Source of the DNA: Bacillus sp. es.036
GTDB lineage: Bacteria; Bacillota; Bacilli; Bacillales; Guptibacillaceae
Assembly (NCBI RefSeq): GCF_002563635.1
Contig: NZ_PDIZ01000003.1
Coordinates: 248,001-312,000 of the forward strand
Reading direction: 5' to 3'
Length of the DNA: 64,000 nt
The first letter of the stretch is position 1. Every line of letters begins with the position of its first letter. Below are positions 8,977-17,889 of this stretch, one piece after another. The notes under the pieces were generated by a model. It was not told the DNA's origin and searched no databases. It saw only the letters and a list, made by a program, of their open reading frames with translations. The position numbers and the translations under genes were made by a program.

Positions 8977-9582
8977 TTGACAATTTCTTTGCAGAAAGGT
9001 CAACGAATTGACTTAACAAAAGGAAATGCCGGCTTATCGAAAATTATGGTTGGTCTGGGTTGGGATCCAGTTGAGCAAAAGAAAGGTGGCCTTCTAGGCG
9101 GTCTTTTTGGAGGCGGAAGCGGCGGCGCTAACGTTGACTGTGATGCTTCAATCTTAATGCTTGAAGATGATAAGTTAACTTCTAAGAAAGATTTAATTTA
9201 TTTTGGTAATTTAAAAAGCGCATGTGGAAGTATTAATCACACAGGTGACAACTTAACGGGTGCAGGAGACGGTGATGATGAACAAATCATCATAGATCTC
9301 GGACAAGTTCCACAACGCATTACGAAGCTCGTTTTTGTTGTTAATATTTATGATGCCGTAAAACGCAAACAGGATTTTGGTATGATTCAGAACGCGTTTA
9401 TTCGCGTGGTCAATCAGTCAAATCAAGAAGAGATGCTTAAATTTAATCTTACAGATAACTACTCTGGTAAGACAAGCCTATTCGTTGCAGAAATCTATCG
9501 CCACGGTAGTGAATGGAAATTTGCTGCTATTGGAAATGGAACGAACGATGCAGGGTTAAGCGATATTGCGAAAAAATACTAA
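8977..9582 (+). CDS. TerD-family calcium-binding stress protein (YceC-like)
   Basis: A 201-residue TerD protein starting [16 protein letters not shown]. It has a glycine-rich insertion (GGLLGGLFGGGSGG) between the first strands and the acidic loop VDCDAS. The second loop, GDNLTGAGDGDDEQ, supplies calcium ligands in this family. The TTG start has AGGAGTG 7 bases upstream. Three TerD genes follow one another, 30 and 69 bases apart, and precede terC, the order of yceC-yceD-yceE-yceF in B. subtilis. TerD proteins are cytosolic and thought to cooperate with membrane TerC. The gene was named by order and similarity, so the exact orthology is inferred. Confidence 0.88.
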   Translation: MTISLQKGQRIDLTKGNAGLSKIMVGLGWDPVEQKKGGLLGGLFGGGSGGANVDCDASILMLEDDKLTSKKDLIYFGNLKSACGSINHTGDNLTGAGDGDDEQIIIDLGQVPQRITKLVFVVNIYDAVKRKQDFGMIQNAFIRVVNQSNQEEMLKFNLTDNYSGKTSLFVAEIYRHGSEWKFAAIGNGTNDAGLSDIAKKY

Positions 9583-9612
9583 ACTACTAAAATATTAAAG
9601 GGGCTGACTAGC

Positions 9613-10194
9613 ATGGCTGTATCATTATCTAAAGGACAAAAAGTAGATTTAACAAAAACAAATCCTGGACTTTCAAAAGTTATCGTAGGACTTGGTTGGG
9701 ACACGAACAAATATGATGGTGGAAAGGACTTTGACCTGGACGCAAGCATCTTCCTATTAGATAGCACTGGTAAGTGTTCTTCTGATAAAGATTTTGTTTT
9801 CTATAATCAAACTGAAGGTGGTGGCGGTTCGGTTGTTCATACTGGTGATAACCGTACTGGTGAAGGTGCAGGAGATGACGAGCAAGTAAAAGTTCATCTT
9901 CAAGATGTACCGGCTGAAATTGAGAAAATTTCATTCGTCATTACGATTCATGATGCTGAAGCACGTAGCCAGAATTTCGGTCAAGTATCGAATGCATTTG
10001 TACGCATTCTAAATGAAGAATCAAATGAAGAGCTCATCCGTTACGACCTAGGAGAAGATTTCTCAATTGAAACGGCGATTATTGTAGGTGAATTATACCG
10101 TCATAGCGGCGAATGGAAATTCTCTGCAGTTGGTTCAGGTTATCAAGGTGGACTTGCTAGAATTGCAACTGATTTTGGTTTACAAGTCGGATAA
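9613..10194 (+). CDS. TerD-family stress protein (YceD-like)
   Basis: A 193-residue canonical TerD protein: [18 protein letters not shown], then FDLDASIFLLD and [15 protein letters not shown], the two acidic calcium-binding loops. It ends in the conserved block GELYRHSGEWKFSAVGSGY. There is no insertion in the first hairpin, unlike the preceding paralogue. GGGGCTGA precedes the ATG. It shares most motif blocks with the next gene, so the pair is a tandem duplication. It is expected in the cytosol, in calcium-dependent assemblies linked with TerC. Confidence 0.92.
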   Translation: MAVSLSKGQKVDLTKTNPGLSKVIVGLGWDTNKYDGGKDFDLDASIFLLDSTGKCSSDKDFVFYNQTEGGGGSVVHTGDNRTGEGAGDDEQVKVHLQDVPAEIEKISFVITIHDAEARSQNFGQVSNAFVRILNEESNEELIRYDLGEDFSIETAIIVGELYRHSGEWKFSAVGSGYQGGLARIATDFGLQVG

Positions 10195-10206
10195 ATTCTT
10201 CTTTTT

Positions 10207-10231
10207 GGCAAGAGGGACACTCCCTCTTGCC
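10207..10231 (+). other. Strong hairpin between two terD genes
   Basis: GGCAAGAGGGA and TCCCTCTTGCC form a perfect 11-bp stem with a 3-base loop. No T-run follows, so it is unlikely to terminate efficiently. It could stabilise or mark processing of the upstream mRNA segment. Confidence 0.6.
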
Positions 10232-10263
10232 ATTCCAATATAAACGCGAATTGGGGGATCACA

Positions 10264-10842
10264 TTGGGAATTCAACTATCTAAAGGACAGAGAATTGATT
10301 TAACAAAAACGAATCCAGGACTCGTTAAAGGACTTATTGGACTTGGTTGGGATACGAATAAATATCAAGGTGGTTCGGACTTTGATTTGGATGCATCAGC
10401 TTTTCTAGTTGATGCAAATAATCGTTGTCAGGATGATTTGGATTTCATTTTCTATAACAATTTAGAACACCCAAGTAAATCCGTCATTCATACAGGTGAT
10501 AACCGTACAGGTGAAGGGGATGGAGATGATGAGCAGCTGATCGTCGATTTTTCCAAAATCCCAGCTCATGTTGATAAAATCGGGATTACCGTTACGATTC
10601 ACGATGGTGAGGGGCGGCATCAGAACTTCGGACAAGTATCGAACGCATTTGTTCGTCTTGCGGATGAATCCACTGGAGAAGAGCTATTGCGCTTTGACCT
10701 TGGAGAAGACTTCTCAATTGAAACGGCAGTTGTCGTTTGTGAGCTTTATCGCCACGGTAGCGAATGGAAGTTCAATGCAATTGGAAGTGGGTTCTCAGGC
10801 GGACTTGCTTCGCTTTGCAAAAATTATGGCCTTGAGGTTTAA
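10264..10842 (+). CDS. TerD-family stress protein (YceE-like)
   Basis: The third TerD paralogue, 192 residues. It has [29 protein letters not shown] and [16 protein letters not shown], and near its end [20 protein letters not shown]. Both calcium loops are intact. The TTG start lies after GGGGGATCACA. It is followed after 34 bases by terC. It is close in sequence to the preceding gene, consistent with tandem duplication. Function beyond calcium binding and stress protection is inferred from the family. Confidence 0.92.
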   Translation: MGIQLSKGQRIDLTKTNPGLVKGLIGLGWDTNKYQGGSDFDLDASAFLVDANNRCQDDLDFIFYNNLEHPSKSVIHTGDNRTGEGDGDDEQLIVDFSKIPAHVDKIGITVTIHDGEGRHQNFGQVSNAFVRLADESTGEELLRFDLGEDFSIETAVVVCELYRHGSEWKFNAIGSGFSGGLASLCKNYGLEV

Positions 10843-10876
10843 GGCTTAGCTAGTTGACATTAGGAGGAAACATCAA

Positions 10877-11656
10877 GTGGAAATTTTACAAGAAATTCTA
10901 AACACATATGCCTCTTTCTTTGATTGGGAAATGTGGGGAGAAGTTTTAACAGACCCTGTTTCATGGGGGCTTATTGGTACATTGGTTCTTCTGGAAGGTT
11001 TGTTATCAGCTGATAACGCACTCGTTCTTGCCGTTATGGTTAAACACCTTCCTCCAGAGCAACGTAGAAAAGCATTAACGTATGGTTTAATCGGTGCTTA
11101 TTTCTTCCGATTCCTCTTTATTGGTATCGGAATGTTTCTTATTAAATTCTGGTGGATCAAAGTATTTGGTGCCGCATACCTTGCTTGGATTGTCATTCAA
11201 CACTTTAGAAATAAAGGTGGAGAAGAAGGCACAGAGGGTATGAAAAAAGATACCTGGCTTGTGCGTACATTTGGGTTGTTCTGGGCTACTGTCATTTCAG
11301 TAGAACTAATGGACATTGCATTCTCTGCTGATAGCATCTTAGCTGCATTAGCTATTTCAGAACAGGTATGGGTACTGTTACTTGGAGGAATGATTGGTAT
11401 TCTTCTTATGAGAACAGTAGCTGGCGTTTTCCTTAAATTGATTGAAAGAGTACCTGAAATGGAAAATACAGCATTTGTTTTGATTGCAATTATTGCCTTG
11501 AAGATGTTCTTAAGTGTTTTCCATATCGAAGTTCCTCACGTAGCATTCTTTGGTATCATCGTGCTTGCGTTCCTTGGAACATTTGTTGTTCATTATATTA
11601 ATAATCGAAATCGTCCTTACGCAGAAGAAACAGCTTCAGCAAAAGAGAACGAATAG
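10877..11656 (+). CDS. TerC-family integral membrane protein (YceF-like)
   Basis: A 259-residue polytopic protein with about seven membrane segments. It carries TerC hallmarks: LLEGLLSADNALVLAVMV in the first membrane pair and SVELMDIAFSADSILAALA in the middle. The buried acidic residues in these two motifs are thought to bind metal ions; TerC proteins are linked to Mn2+ efflux and insertion-coupled metalation in Bacillus. GTG start with AGGAGG upstream. It ends 5 bases before an intrinsic terminator that divides the TerD-TerC part from the biosynthetic genes. Confidence 0.92.
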   Translation: MEILQEILNTYASFFDWEMWGEVLTDPVSWGLIGTLVLLEGLLSADNALVLAVMVKHLPPEQRRKALTYGLIGAYFFRFLFIGIGMFLIKFWWIKVFGAAYLAWIVIQHFRNKGGEEGTEGMKKDTWLVRTFGLFWATVISVELMDIAFSADSILAALAISEQVWVLLLGGMIGILLMRTVAGVFLKLIERVPEMENTAFVLIAIIALKMFLSVFHIEVPHVAFFGIIVLAFLGTFVVHYINNRNRPYAEETASAKENE

Positions 11657-11660
11657 CAGA

Positions 11661-11695
11661 AAAAGGAGGAGACGCTGGTGCTCTCCTTCTTTTTT
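11661..11695 (+). terminator. Internal terminator/attenuator after terC
   Basis: AAGGAGGAGA and TCTCCTTCTT make a 10-bp stem (one wobble) with a 9-base loop, followed by T5. It would reduce transcription into the downstream lyase-PRTase genes unless read through. Confidence 0.75.
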
Positions 11696-11739
11696 ATACG
11701 GTTAAACCGGTTTTTGTAAATAAGAAGTGATTACAGGGG

Positions 11740-12900
11740 GTGAAGAAGCTGGAATATTTTCAATACCTATCAGAAATACAGAAAGAGCATATCTTCTTTA
11801 AGAAGCCAGCTCCAATGAGTAAACATGTAGGACGAGAACAGCTTGCTTATGCGGTTGGGGCTGCTTTATATATGCCTGCAATACGAAAAGATATTGCAAC
11901 GATCGTGATCCAAGAAAAGTATAAAGAAGTGGTGACAATTGTTCTTGATCTTGAAGATGCGATTGGAGACAACCGTGTCGATGAGGCGATCGATCAAACG
12001 GTGGAACATCTATCAGCCATTGAAGAAGCGATGGTTTGTGGGACACTAAATTGGGAGAGCTTGCCCCTCTTATTTATTCGCGTTCGCTCTGCCAATCAAC
12101 TAAAAGAAGTGGCAAGAAAATTAGAAACTTCCATTCATTATTTAACAGGATTTGTGTTTCCTAAGTTCTCCACAAGTAATGGTAGAGATTACTTACATAC
12201 TTTACGAGAGGTGGAAATGACCGCAGGAACACGATTATACGGGATGCCAATATTAGAGTCTCCAGAGCTTTTCTATAAGGAAACACGCTACACGGAGTTT
12301 CATTCTCTTTCATTATTGTTCCAAGAATATGAATCTTCCATACTAAATGTACGTATCGGGGCCACAGATCTTTGTGGACTTTATGGAATACGTCGAAGTG
12401 CACAGTCAACGATTTATGATATTTCAGTAATGAGAGATTTTATAGCAGATATGGTCAACTATTTTGGGAGAAGCTTTGTCGTTTCTGGTCCTGTTTGGGA
12501 GTATTTCAATAATCGACAGGAATTAAGAGAGCATGGAGAGCAGAACGTCTCTGATTATAATACTGGGCTATTGAATGAGGCGTTACTTGATTTAACCAAT
12601 GGTTTGATTGGCAAGACGGTTATTCATCCCTCGCACCTTACCGTGGTGCAAAGCGTGAATGTTGTATCGAAAGAAGAGTACCTTGATGCACTTAGTATTC
12701 TTGAAAATGCAACTGGTGAAATAGGTGTTCTAAAAAGTAACTCACAGAACAAAATGAATGAGATTAAGCCGCATCATAAATGGGCAGTAAAAGTTATTAT
12801 GAAATCAACGATCTATGGGGTGTATCATGACAAGTATAATTTCTTCAAAATGCTCACCGAAACAATACCATTTTCCGATCCTGTCGGATATGAGCGTTAA
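11740..12900 (+). CDS. CitE/HpcH-like C-C bond lyase of the Ter biosynthetic module
   Basis: A 386-residue TIM-barrel lyase of the HpcH/CitE superfamily. Motifs are VLDLEDAIGDNRVDEAI (metal-binding acids), FIRVRS, FVFPKFS, MPILESPEL and a conserved NGLIGKTVIHPSHL near the end. This corresponds to the lyase described in Ter-associated biosynthetic gene sets. The start is uncertain: GTG 11740 immediately follows GGGG, and a slightly later start is possible. It overlaps the following PRTase gene by 74 bases if that gene starts at 12827, which suggests translational coupling. The substrate is unknown; aldol cleavage or condensation is inferred from the superfamily. Confidence 0.82.
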   Translation: MKKLEYFQYLSEIQKEHIFFKKPAPMSKHVGREQLAYAVGAALYMPAIRKDIATIVIQEKYKEVVTIVLDLEDAIGDNRVDEAIDQTVEHLSAIEEAMVCGTLNWESLPLLFIRVRSANQLKEVARKLETSIHYLTGFVFPKFSTSNGRDYLHTLREVEMTAGTRLYGMPILESPELFYKETRYTEFHSLSLLFQEYESSILNVRIGATDLCGLYGIRRSAQSTIYDISVMRDFIADMVNYFGRSFVVSGPVWEYFNNRQELREHGEQNVSDYNTGLLNEALLDLTNGLIGKTVIHPSHLTVVQSVNVVSKEEYLDALSILENATGEIGVLKSNSQNKMNEIKPHHKWAVKVIMKSTIYGVYHDKYNFFKMLTETIPFSDPVGYER

Positions 12901-14170
12901 TCTAGAAATCACGCAAAATGCATTGAGCATACCAATCAATGAATTTTTTAATATGGCAGCACGAATTAATAAAAAACGAGGTTTTCTATTTGTTAGTAAG
13001 ATACTAGGAAAGCATCTTCCGGTCAATCCCTATAAGCCATTGCTTGCTTCAGGACTTCTTGCTTCTACTTATTATGAACGAGTCACAGGTCATGTTGTTG
13101 ATGATCTTTCAGACATTCGAAAAGGGTTTTTAAGTAATCAAAGGGAAGAGATTGAGAAAGCATATGAGCTCTTGCAAATGAATCCTCTTACCCTTCAAGA
13201 ACCTCCAATTGTAATCGGATTTGCTGAAACAGCCACTGCGCTTGGCCATGCAGTGTTTGATTGCTTTCAACAAGGCTACTATATTCACACAACACGTGAG
13301 AATGTAGGCGGACTCGCACCAGAGTTCAACTTTAAAGAAGAACACTCTCATGCAGTAGATCAACGCTGTTATGCCAATCGCTCAATTCTTTACAAACAAC
13401 ATCCAATCTTATTAGTGGATGATGAAATTACGACGGGTAAAACGTGTCTTAACATTATCCGTGAGCTTCACGCTAAATATCCTCGCGAGCATTATGCGGT
13501 TCTTTCTTTATTAGATTGGCGATCGGAAGAAAACATGGAACAATATCAGGCATTGGAAAAAGAGCTCGGCATAACGATACGTGTTGAATCGCTTCTTAAA
13601 GGAACGATTGCGTTTGAAGGGAAGCCACTTGAACGCCCGATCAATGAGTTTCATGCTAATGAAGATCCGAGTAAGGAAACGGTTATCAATCGAATAAACC
13701 TGGCATCTGAGTTTCAGTCTTTACCTGAGAGTGGCTATCTTTCTTATAGCGGGAGGTTTGGCATTAACGAAACGGATCAAGCAGTGATAGAAGCGTCGTG
13801 TCAGCAGGCTTCAAAGATTTTAAACAAAGAACAACATGGTGGAAAGACGTTATGTCTTGGAACGGGAGAGTTTATGTACATTCCAATGAAGATTGCATCT
13901 TACTTGGATGGAGATATCTCCTATCATTCTACTACGAGAAGTCCTATCCAACCGGTTAAGCTTGAGGATTATGCCATAACAGAAGGCTTCACTTTTCAAA
14001 ATCCAGAAGATCATGCCATTCAACACTATGTCTATAACATTCCAAAAGGCGAATATGACGAGGCATTTGTTTTCTTTGAAAAACGGGTTTCAGACGACAA
14101 TGTTATGGAATTCGCAACATTATTAAAAGAACGAGAAATCAAAACGGTTCATATCGTTACGTGTTCGTGA
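12827..14170 (+). CDS. Phosphoribosyltransferase with C-terminal TRSP domain
   Basis: A 447-residue two-domain protein. The N-terminal PRTase domain has the PRPP-binding motif VDDEITTGKT (Asp198 and Asp199). The C-terminal domain contains the name-giving TRSP tetrapeptide at residues 370-373. This is the PRTase-TRSP architecture reported in Ter operons, proposed to attach phosphoribose to a base-like precursor. Start choice: ATG 12827 has GGGGTG five bases upstream. The segment before Met at 12890 (YHFPILSD) looks like part of the conserved N-terminus, so the shorter start is less likely. It overlaps both neighbours slightly. Confidence 0.83.
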   Translation: MTSIISSKCSPKQYHFPILSDMSVNLEITQNALSIPINEFFNMAARINKKRGFLFVSKILGKHLPVNPYKPLLASGLLASTYYERVTGHVVDDLSDIRKGFLSNQREEIEKAYELLQMNPLTLQEPPIVIGFAETATALGHAVFDCFQQGYYIHTTRENVGGLAPEFNFKEEHSHAVDQRCYANRSILYKQHPILLVDDEITTGKTCLNIIRELHAKYPREHYAVLSLLDWRSEENMEQYQALEKELGITIRVESLLKGTIAFEGKPLERPINEFHANEDPSKETVINRINLASEFQSLPESGYLSYSGRFGINETDQAVIEASCQQASKILNKEQHGGKTLCLGTGEFMYIPMKIASYLDGDISYHSTTRSPIQPVKLEDYAITEGFTFQNPEDHAIQHYVYNIPKGEYDEAFVFFEKRVSDDNVMEFATLLKEREIKTVHIVTCS

Positions 14171-14178
14171 AGAAAGGA

Positions 14179-15294
14179 ATGAAAGAATTGACTGCACAGA
14201 TTACTAGAATGGGAAGCTATCCTGAGCAAGATGTCATTTTTCTTTTAAAAGATTTATCAGAAATAACGATGGAAAAAAGCACCGATGAAAGAGAGCAAGC
14301 GATCCAACAAGGAACGCACTATTCAGAAATGCTACCAATTGAATATAACCCTACCGAAGAATACATGAAGCTGTTCTACGCTTCACTTGAGGAAACAAAA
14401 CATAAAGTCGCCGTAGCCGTAGGCGTGGTGGCCGAACAAATCGTAGCGGAAAGAGGCTTTCAAACCGTACTGGTTTCTTTAGCTCGAGCAGGAACGCCAA
14501 TTGGAGTTCTGATCAAACGCTATCTTTTTTATAAGTACGATCAAAGTTTCCCTCATTACAGCATCTCGATCATTCGCGATAGAGGGATTGATGAGGAAGC
14601 ACTTCGGTATATTTTAAATGAACATCCTGGTTCTTCGATTTCATTTATTGATGGCTGGACGGGTAAGGGAGCCATTACAAATGAATTAACAAAGTCAGTT
14701 GATGAATTCAATACAATGACTGGAGAGAACTTATCAAGTGAGTTAGCTGTTTTAGCTGACCCTGGTGACTGCTCGTCTCTCTTTGGAACGCGTGAAGATT
14801 TTCTTATTCCAAGTGCCTGTTTAAATTCAACTGTTTCAGGACTTGTTAGTCGTACCGTGTTAAATAAACGCTGGATCCATAAAGGTGATTTCCATGGAGC
14901 GAAGTACTACTCAGAGCTAGCTTCAGAAGATGTTTCAAATTTGTATGTCGATACGATTTGCAGTCAGTTTCCTCTCATAGATAATGAGGTGAAAAGCGGA
15001 TTAGAAGAGATCAAAAAGCAGAAGCGGAAGCCTGAGTGGAAAGGGCTAGAATCAATTGAGAATATCCAGCGCGATTTTGGTATAACGAATAGCCACCTCA
15101 TTAAACCAGGTGTTGGAGAAACAACGAGAGTTTTGCTGCGACGGGTGCCCTGGAAGATCCTCGTTCATCCAAACGCTGAAATGAATCTTGAACATATTCT
15201 CATTTTGGCAAGGGATCGGGGCGTGCCAATAGAAGAGTACTCTAATATGTCTTATTCATGCTGTGGGCTCATTAAGCCACTGGATAAAGAATAA
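14179..15294 (+). CDS. PRTase-like/StiP-family protein with PELOTA RNA-binding domain
   Basis: About 371 residues. The N-terminal domain (to about 270) has LARAGTPIGVLIKRYL and FIDGWTGKGAITNEL. This family was first described as a phosphoribosyltransferase and later named StiP cysteine protease in domain databases; I cannot decide between them. The C-terminal 60 residues (VLLRRVPWKILVHP to SYSCCGLIKPL) fit the PELOTA RNA-binding fold. The start is ambiguous: GTG 14161 and 14167 overlap the previous gene, and TTG 14188 is best spaced from AAAGGA. ATG 14179 is a compromise. The stop TAA shares a base with the next ATG. Confidence 0.78.
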   Translation: MKELTAQITRMGSYPEQDVIFLLKDLSEITMEKSTDEREQAIQQGTHYSEMLPIEYNPTEEYMKLFYASLEETKHKVAVAVGVVAEQIVAERGFQTVLVSLARAGTPIGVLIKRYLFYKYDQSFPHYSISIIRDRGIDEEALRYILNEHPGSSISFIDGWTGKGAITNELTKSVDEFNTMTGENLSSELAVLADPGDCSSLFGTREDFLIPSACLNSTVSGLVSRTVLNKRWIHKGDFHGAKYYSELASEDVSNLYVDTICSQFPLIDNEVKSGLEEIKKQKRKPEWKGLESIENIQRDFGITNSHLIKPGVGETTRVLLRRVPWKILVHPNAEMNLEHILILARDRGVPIEEYSNMSYSCCGLIKPLDKE

Positions 15295-16106
15295 TGAGGG
15301 CTTTTGCGAGCGATTTAGATCGCACTTTAATTTATTCTCATCGCATGATTGATCCTAGTACTGCAACAGACGTTCATTTGATTGAAACGCTTGATGGAAA
15401 AGATATTTCTTATATTTCGAGTTATTCGCGTAAAGCTTTGCAGAAACTGAATAATGAAATCTACTTTATTCCTGTCACAACGAGAACAATTGAACAATAC
15501 CAACGAATTACGCTGTTTCAAACAGCCATTCAACCAGAATATGCTATAACGAGCAATGGTGGTCATATTTTAAAGGATGGGAATGTTGTAAAGGGGTGGT
15601 CAGATCAGTTAAAAGCATCACTCGAAACGTGTTTATCTCTTCCTGTTTTTATACGTCAACTAGAGGAACGAATTACAGGGAACTGGGTGGAGCGAATTCG
15701 TCAGGCCGATCATCTCTTTATTTATCTCATTATTCAACGTGATCAAGTATCCCGAGAAGAACTTTCTTCATTGTTTGAATGGGCACGTGAACAAGGTTGG
15801 CAACCGAGTCTTCAGGGAAAAAAGCTGTACTTTGTACCAAATCCAGTAAACAAATGGAAAGCGGTCGAGTATCTGAAGAATGAGCTAGGGCTTTCTTACG
15901 TTTATACAGCCGGAGACTCATTATTAGACTATGAGCTTGTTAAGTATGGCGATTATGGATTTGTTCCGTTGCATGGTGAAGTTCTTGAAAGCTATCCAGG
16001 TTTACATAAAACAGAAGCACATGGAATGCCTGCTTCAGACGAGATTCTATTATCAATTACGGAAGACTTATCGTTAAGCAAGCTCACTTCAGAACAAAAC
16101 AGTTAA
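15294..16106 (+). CDS. HAD-superfamily phosphatase of the Ter module
   Basis: A 270-residue haloacid dehalogenase hydrolase of the Cof/sucrose-phosphatase type. Motif I is DLDRT (Asp7 nucleophile, Asp9), motif II VTTRT, and motif IV GDSLLDYELVKYGDYGFVP. A cap domain lies between motifs II and III. Its ATG overlaps the preceding stop (TAATG), indicating tight translational coupling. In the published model of Ter biosynthetic modules the HAD enzyme removes a phosphate from the ribosylated product; the actual substrate is unknown. A 151-base non-coding gap follows. Confidence 0.87.
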   Translation: MRAFASDLDRTLIYSHRMIDPSTATDVHLIETLDGKDISYISSYSRKALQKLNNEIYFIPVTTRTIEQYQRITLFQTAIQPEYAITSNGGHILKDGNVVKGWSDQLKASLETCLSLPVFIRQLEERITGNWVERIRQADHLFIYLIIQRDQVSREELSSLFEWAREQGWQPSLQGKKLYFVPNPVNKWKAVEYLKNELGLSYVYTAGDSLLDYELVKYGDYGFVPLHGEVLESYPGLHKTEAHGMPASDEILLSITEDLSLSKLTSEQNS

Positions 16107-16198
16107 GCATGGAAGAAATAGTATGTTATTCTGAAAGATAGAAAATGTTATATTGAGGGAAAGAGTGCGAGTACGTTTTAAAAATTGTAGGAATGTAA

Positions 16199-16227
16199 GG
16201 AGGATTGATCCTAATAGACCATCCTCC
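16199..16227 (+). other. Inverted repeat upstream of the yceG-like gene
   Basis: GGAGGAT (16199-16205) and ATCCTCC (16221-16227) can pair around a 15-base loop, 30 bases before the start codon. The left arm resembles a Shine-Dalgarno sequence. There is no T-run. It may be an mRNA leader structure. Otherwise I see nothing definite in the 151-base gap. Confidence 0.4.
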
Positions 16228-16257
16228 GGAAAGGAATGAGAAAGCGGGGAGAACACC

Positions 16258-17871
16258 ATGAGTTACTATGATCAAATTCTGATCAAAAAAGCATCGCTTG
16301 ATGATGAGAATCTAAAAGAACGGTTACTTCAGTCGTTTCCAGAGCGTGATTTTTATGAGAATGGAAAAGAACTACACATTACGCAAATAGTTGGTAGATT
16401 TCTCGGAAGCTACTATGATGAGAATGACTATTTCTTACAATTGCATGATCTGTACAAGTCAAATCAATTTCATGTGCTAAGCGAAGAATTGAACAAAGTG
16501 ATAAGTCCTGAGCGACTTCAAGCGATACAATCGATCCATTCGATTAACCAAAAAGAAAACGGACTCTCGGCAAATCGGTTCGTTGCTTTCCTAGAAGGTG
16601 CTAAGCTTATTCCGTCTCATCAAAATCCATCTTTACATCGCCATATACGAAAATCATTAATTGCAACCCTTACTCTTTTTGAAAAACAGCACCAGGATGG
16701 ATTTAGTCATCCTGAATTCCGCAGGGTCCTTGTTGATTTAATGAAATGGACGTGGAATCACCTCGATCCGTGGCTAGCAGAAACTCAGTTTGAAATCAAA
16801 ATGCCCGGTGTTGTTTGGTACGGAGAAGCAACAACTAGTCAGCAATACTTCTTACTTTATTTAGTTGAACTTGGATGTGATGTGCTTTATTTCCATCCTG
16901 AAGGCATCGATTCGTTTCAGGAAATCGATCCGAATGGAGATTTCATGGAGAAGCGCAAACTACCTGCAACTGCTAAACTAGAAGCTTTTCCGATCGAAAA
17001 GCCGGAGAGACGTTCTACTGTCGCCTATCGGGCAACGAAAGAAATGGATATGGTCCTTCACCATGAAGGCTCCCAGTTGTTTAAACCATGGCAATTAAGA
17101 AGTTATGCTCCAAAGTCCGTCACATTAAAAACCACCTATGATGAAATGTTCTTAATTGCAAAGGAAAAAGCATTCATTCGGCCAAATTTCAAAGTGGATA
17201 ACGGAAGCGTTCACATCCCGTCTTTATTTGCCAAGGTTATGGGAGTTTCAGAGAATAAGAAGGAATATTGGAACAGACTTCAAGATATCAGCGAAATGAA
17301 ATCAACTGTTATGATACGTCAATTCCCTTTTACTCAGGAAACGAGAGCCAATCAAAAGTTTCACTATCAACATGCATTAAATCAAGAAGGTGTATTGGAT
17401 CCGGAAATCATGATGCAAGGTAACTGGTGGCAATATAAGCACTTGCCAAATGAAACGCAAAAGGCAATTGGACAGGCGATTTCGAGAATGTGCAACAACC
17501 CTAAGTTACTTCCTGAAGGTAATGAGTCAGAAGAAGAAATAAAACTTTATCTTTTTTCACAAACCACCAATATTTCTGAAGAGTTTGTTCATTTAATTCA
17601 AACGTTCGATTACTCTCAGGAAGTACCAAAAGTTGTTTTATATAATACAGAAATGAATGGCACGCTTTCTCGATCCGATGCAGCCGTTTTACATCTGCTA
17701 AATGAATTTGGTATTGATATTATTCTTTACAATCCACCAGGCCACCAATGTATCGAGCGCTTTATTGATGCAAATCAATTTGATATTCATTGGCTAGAGG
17801 AAATGGCATATCGTCAGGATTTTAAAGAACCTTCTGTTATTCGGAAGCTGTTTAAATCAATTAAATTATAA
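16258..17871 (+). CDS. YceG-like component of the Ter biosynthetic module
   Basis: A 537-residue protein matching the YceG family, annotated in domain databases as a putative component of the Ter biosynthetic module. I see no signal peptide or membrane segment. There is no recognisable catalytic motif by eye, although MPGVVWYGEATTSQQYFLLYLVELGCDVLYFHPEG suggests an alternating alpha/beta core. It has GGGGAG before the ATG. Its position directly before a TelA/YceH-type gene matches the yceG-yceH pair of B. subtilis. Biochemical function is unknown. Confidence 0.82.
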   Translation: MSYYDQILIKKASLDDENLKERLLQSFPERDFYENGKELHITQIVGRFLGSYYDENDYFLQLHDLYKSNQFHVLSEELNKVISPERLQAIQSIHSINQKENGLSANRFVAFLEGAKLIPSHQNPSLHRHIRKSLIATLTLFEKQHQDGFSHPEFRRVLVDLMKWTWNHLDPWLAETQFEIKMPGVVWYGEATTSQQYFLLYLVELGCDVLYFHPEGIDSFQEIDPNGDFMEKRKLPATAKLEAFPIEKPERRSTVAYRATKEMDMVLHHEGSQLFKPWQLRSYAPKSVTLKTTYDEMFLIAKEKAFIRPNFKVDNGSVHIPSLFAKVMGVSENKKEYWNRLQDISEMKSTVMIRQFPFTQETRANQKFHYQHALNQEGVLDPEIMMQGNWWQYKHLPNETQKAIGQAISRMCNNPKLLPEGNESEEEIKLYLFSQTTNISEEFVHLIQTFDYSQEVPKVVLYNTEMNGTLSRSDAAVLHLLNEFGIDIILYNPPGHQCIERFIDANQFDIHWLEEMAYRQDFKEPSVIRKLFKSIKL

Positions 17872-17889
17872 TCATAGGAGTGATCGTCC

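Noticed and set aside
11700-11716. AAACCGGTTT palindrome after terC as an operator
   Set aside because: Short and only ten bases symmetric; adjoining the terminator T-run; likely chance.
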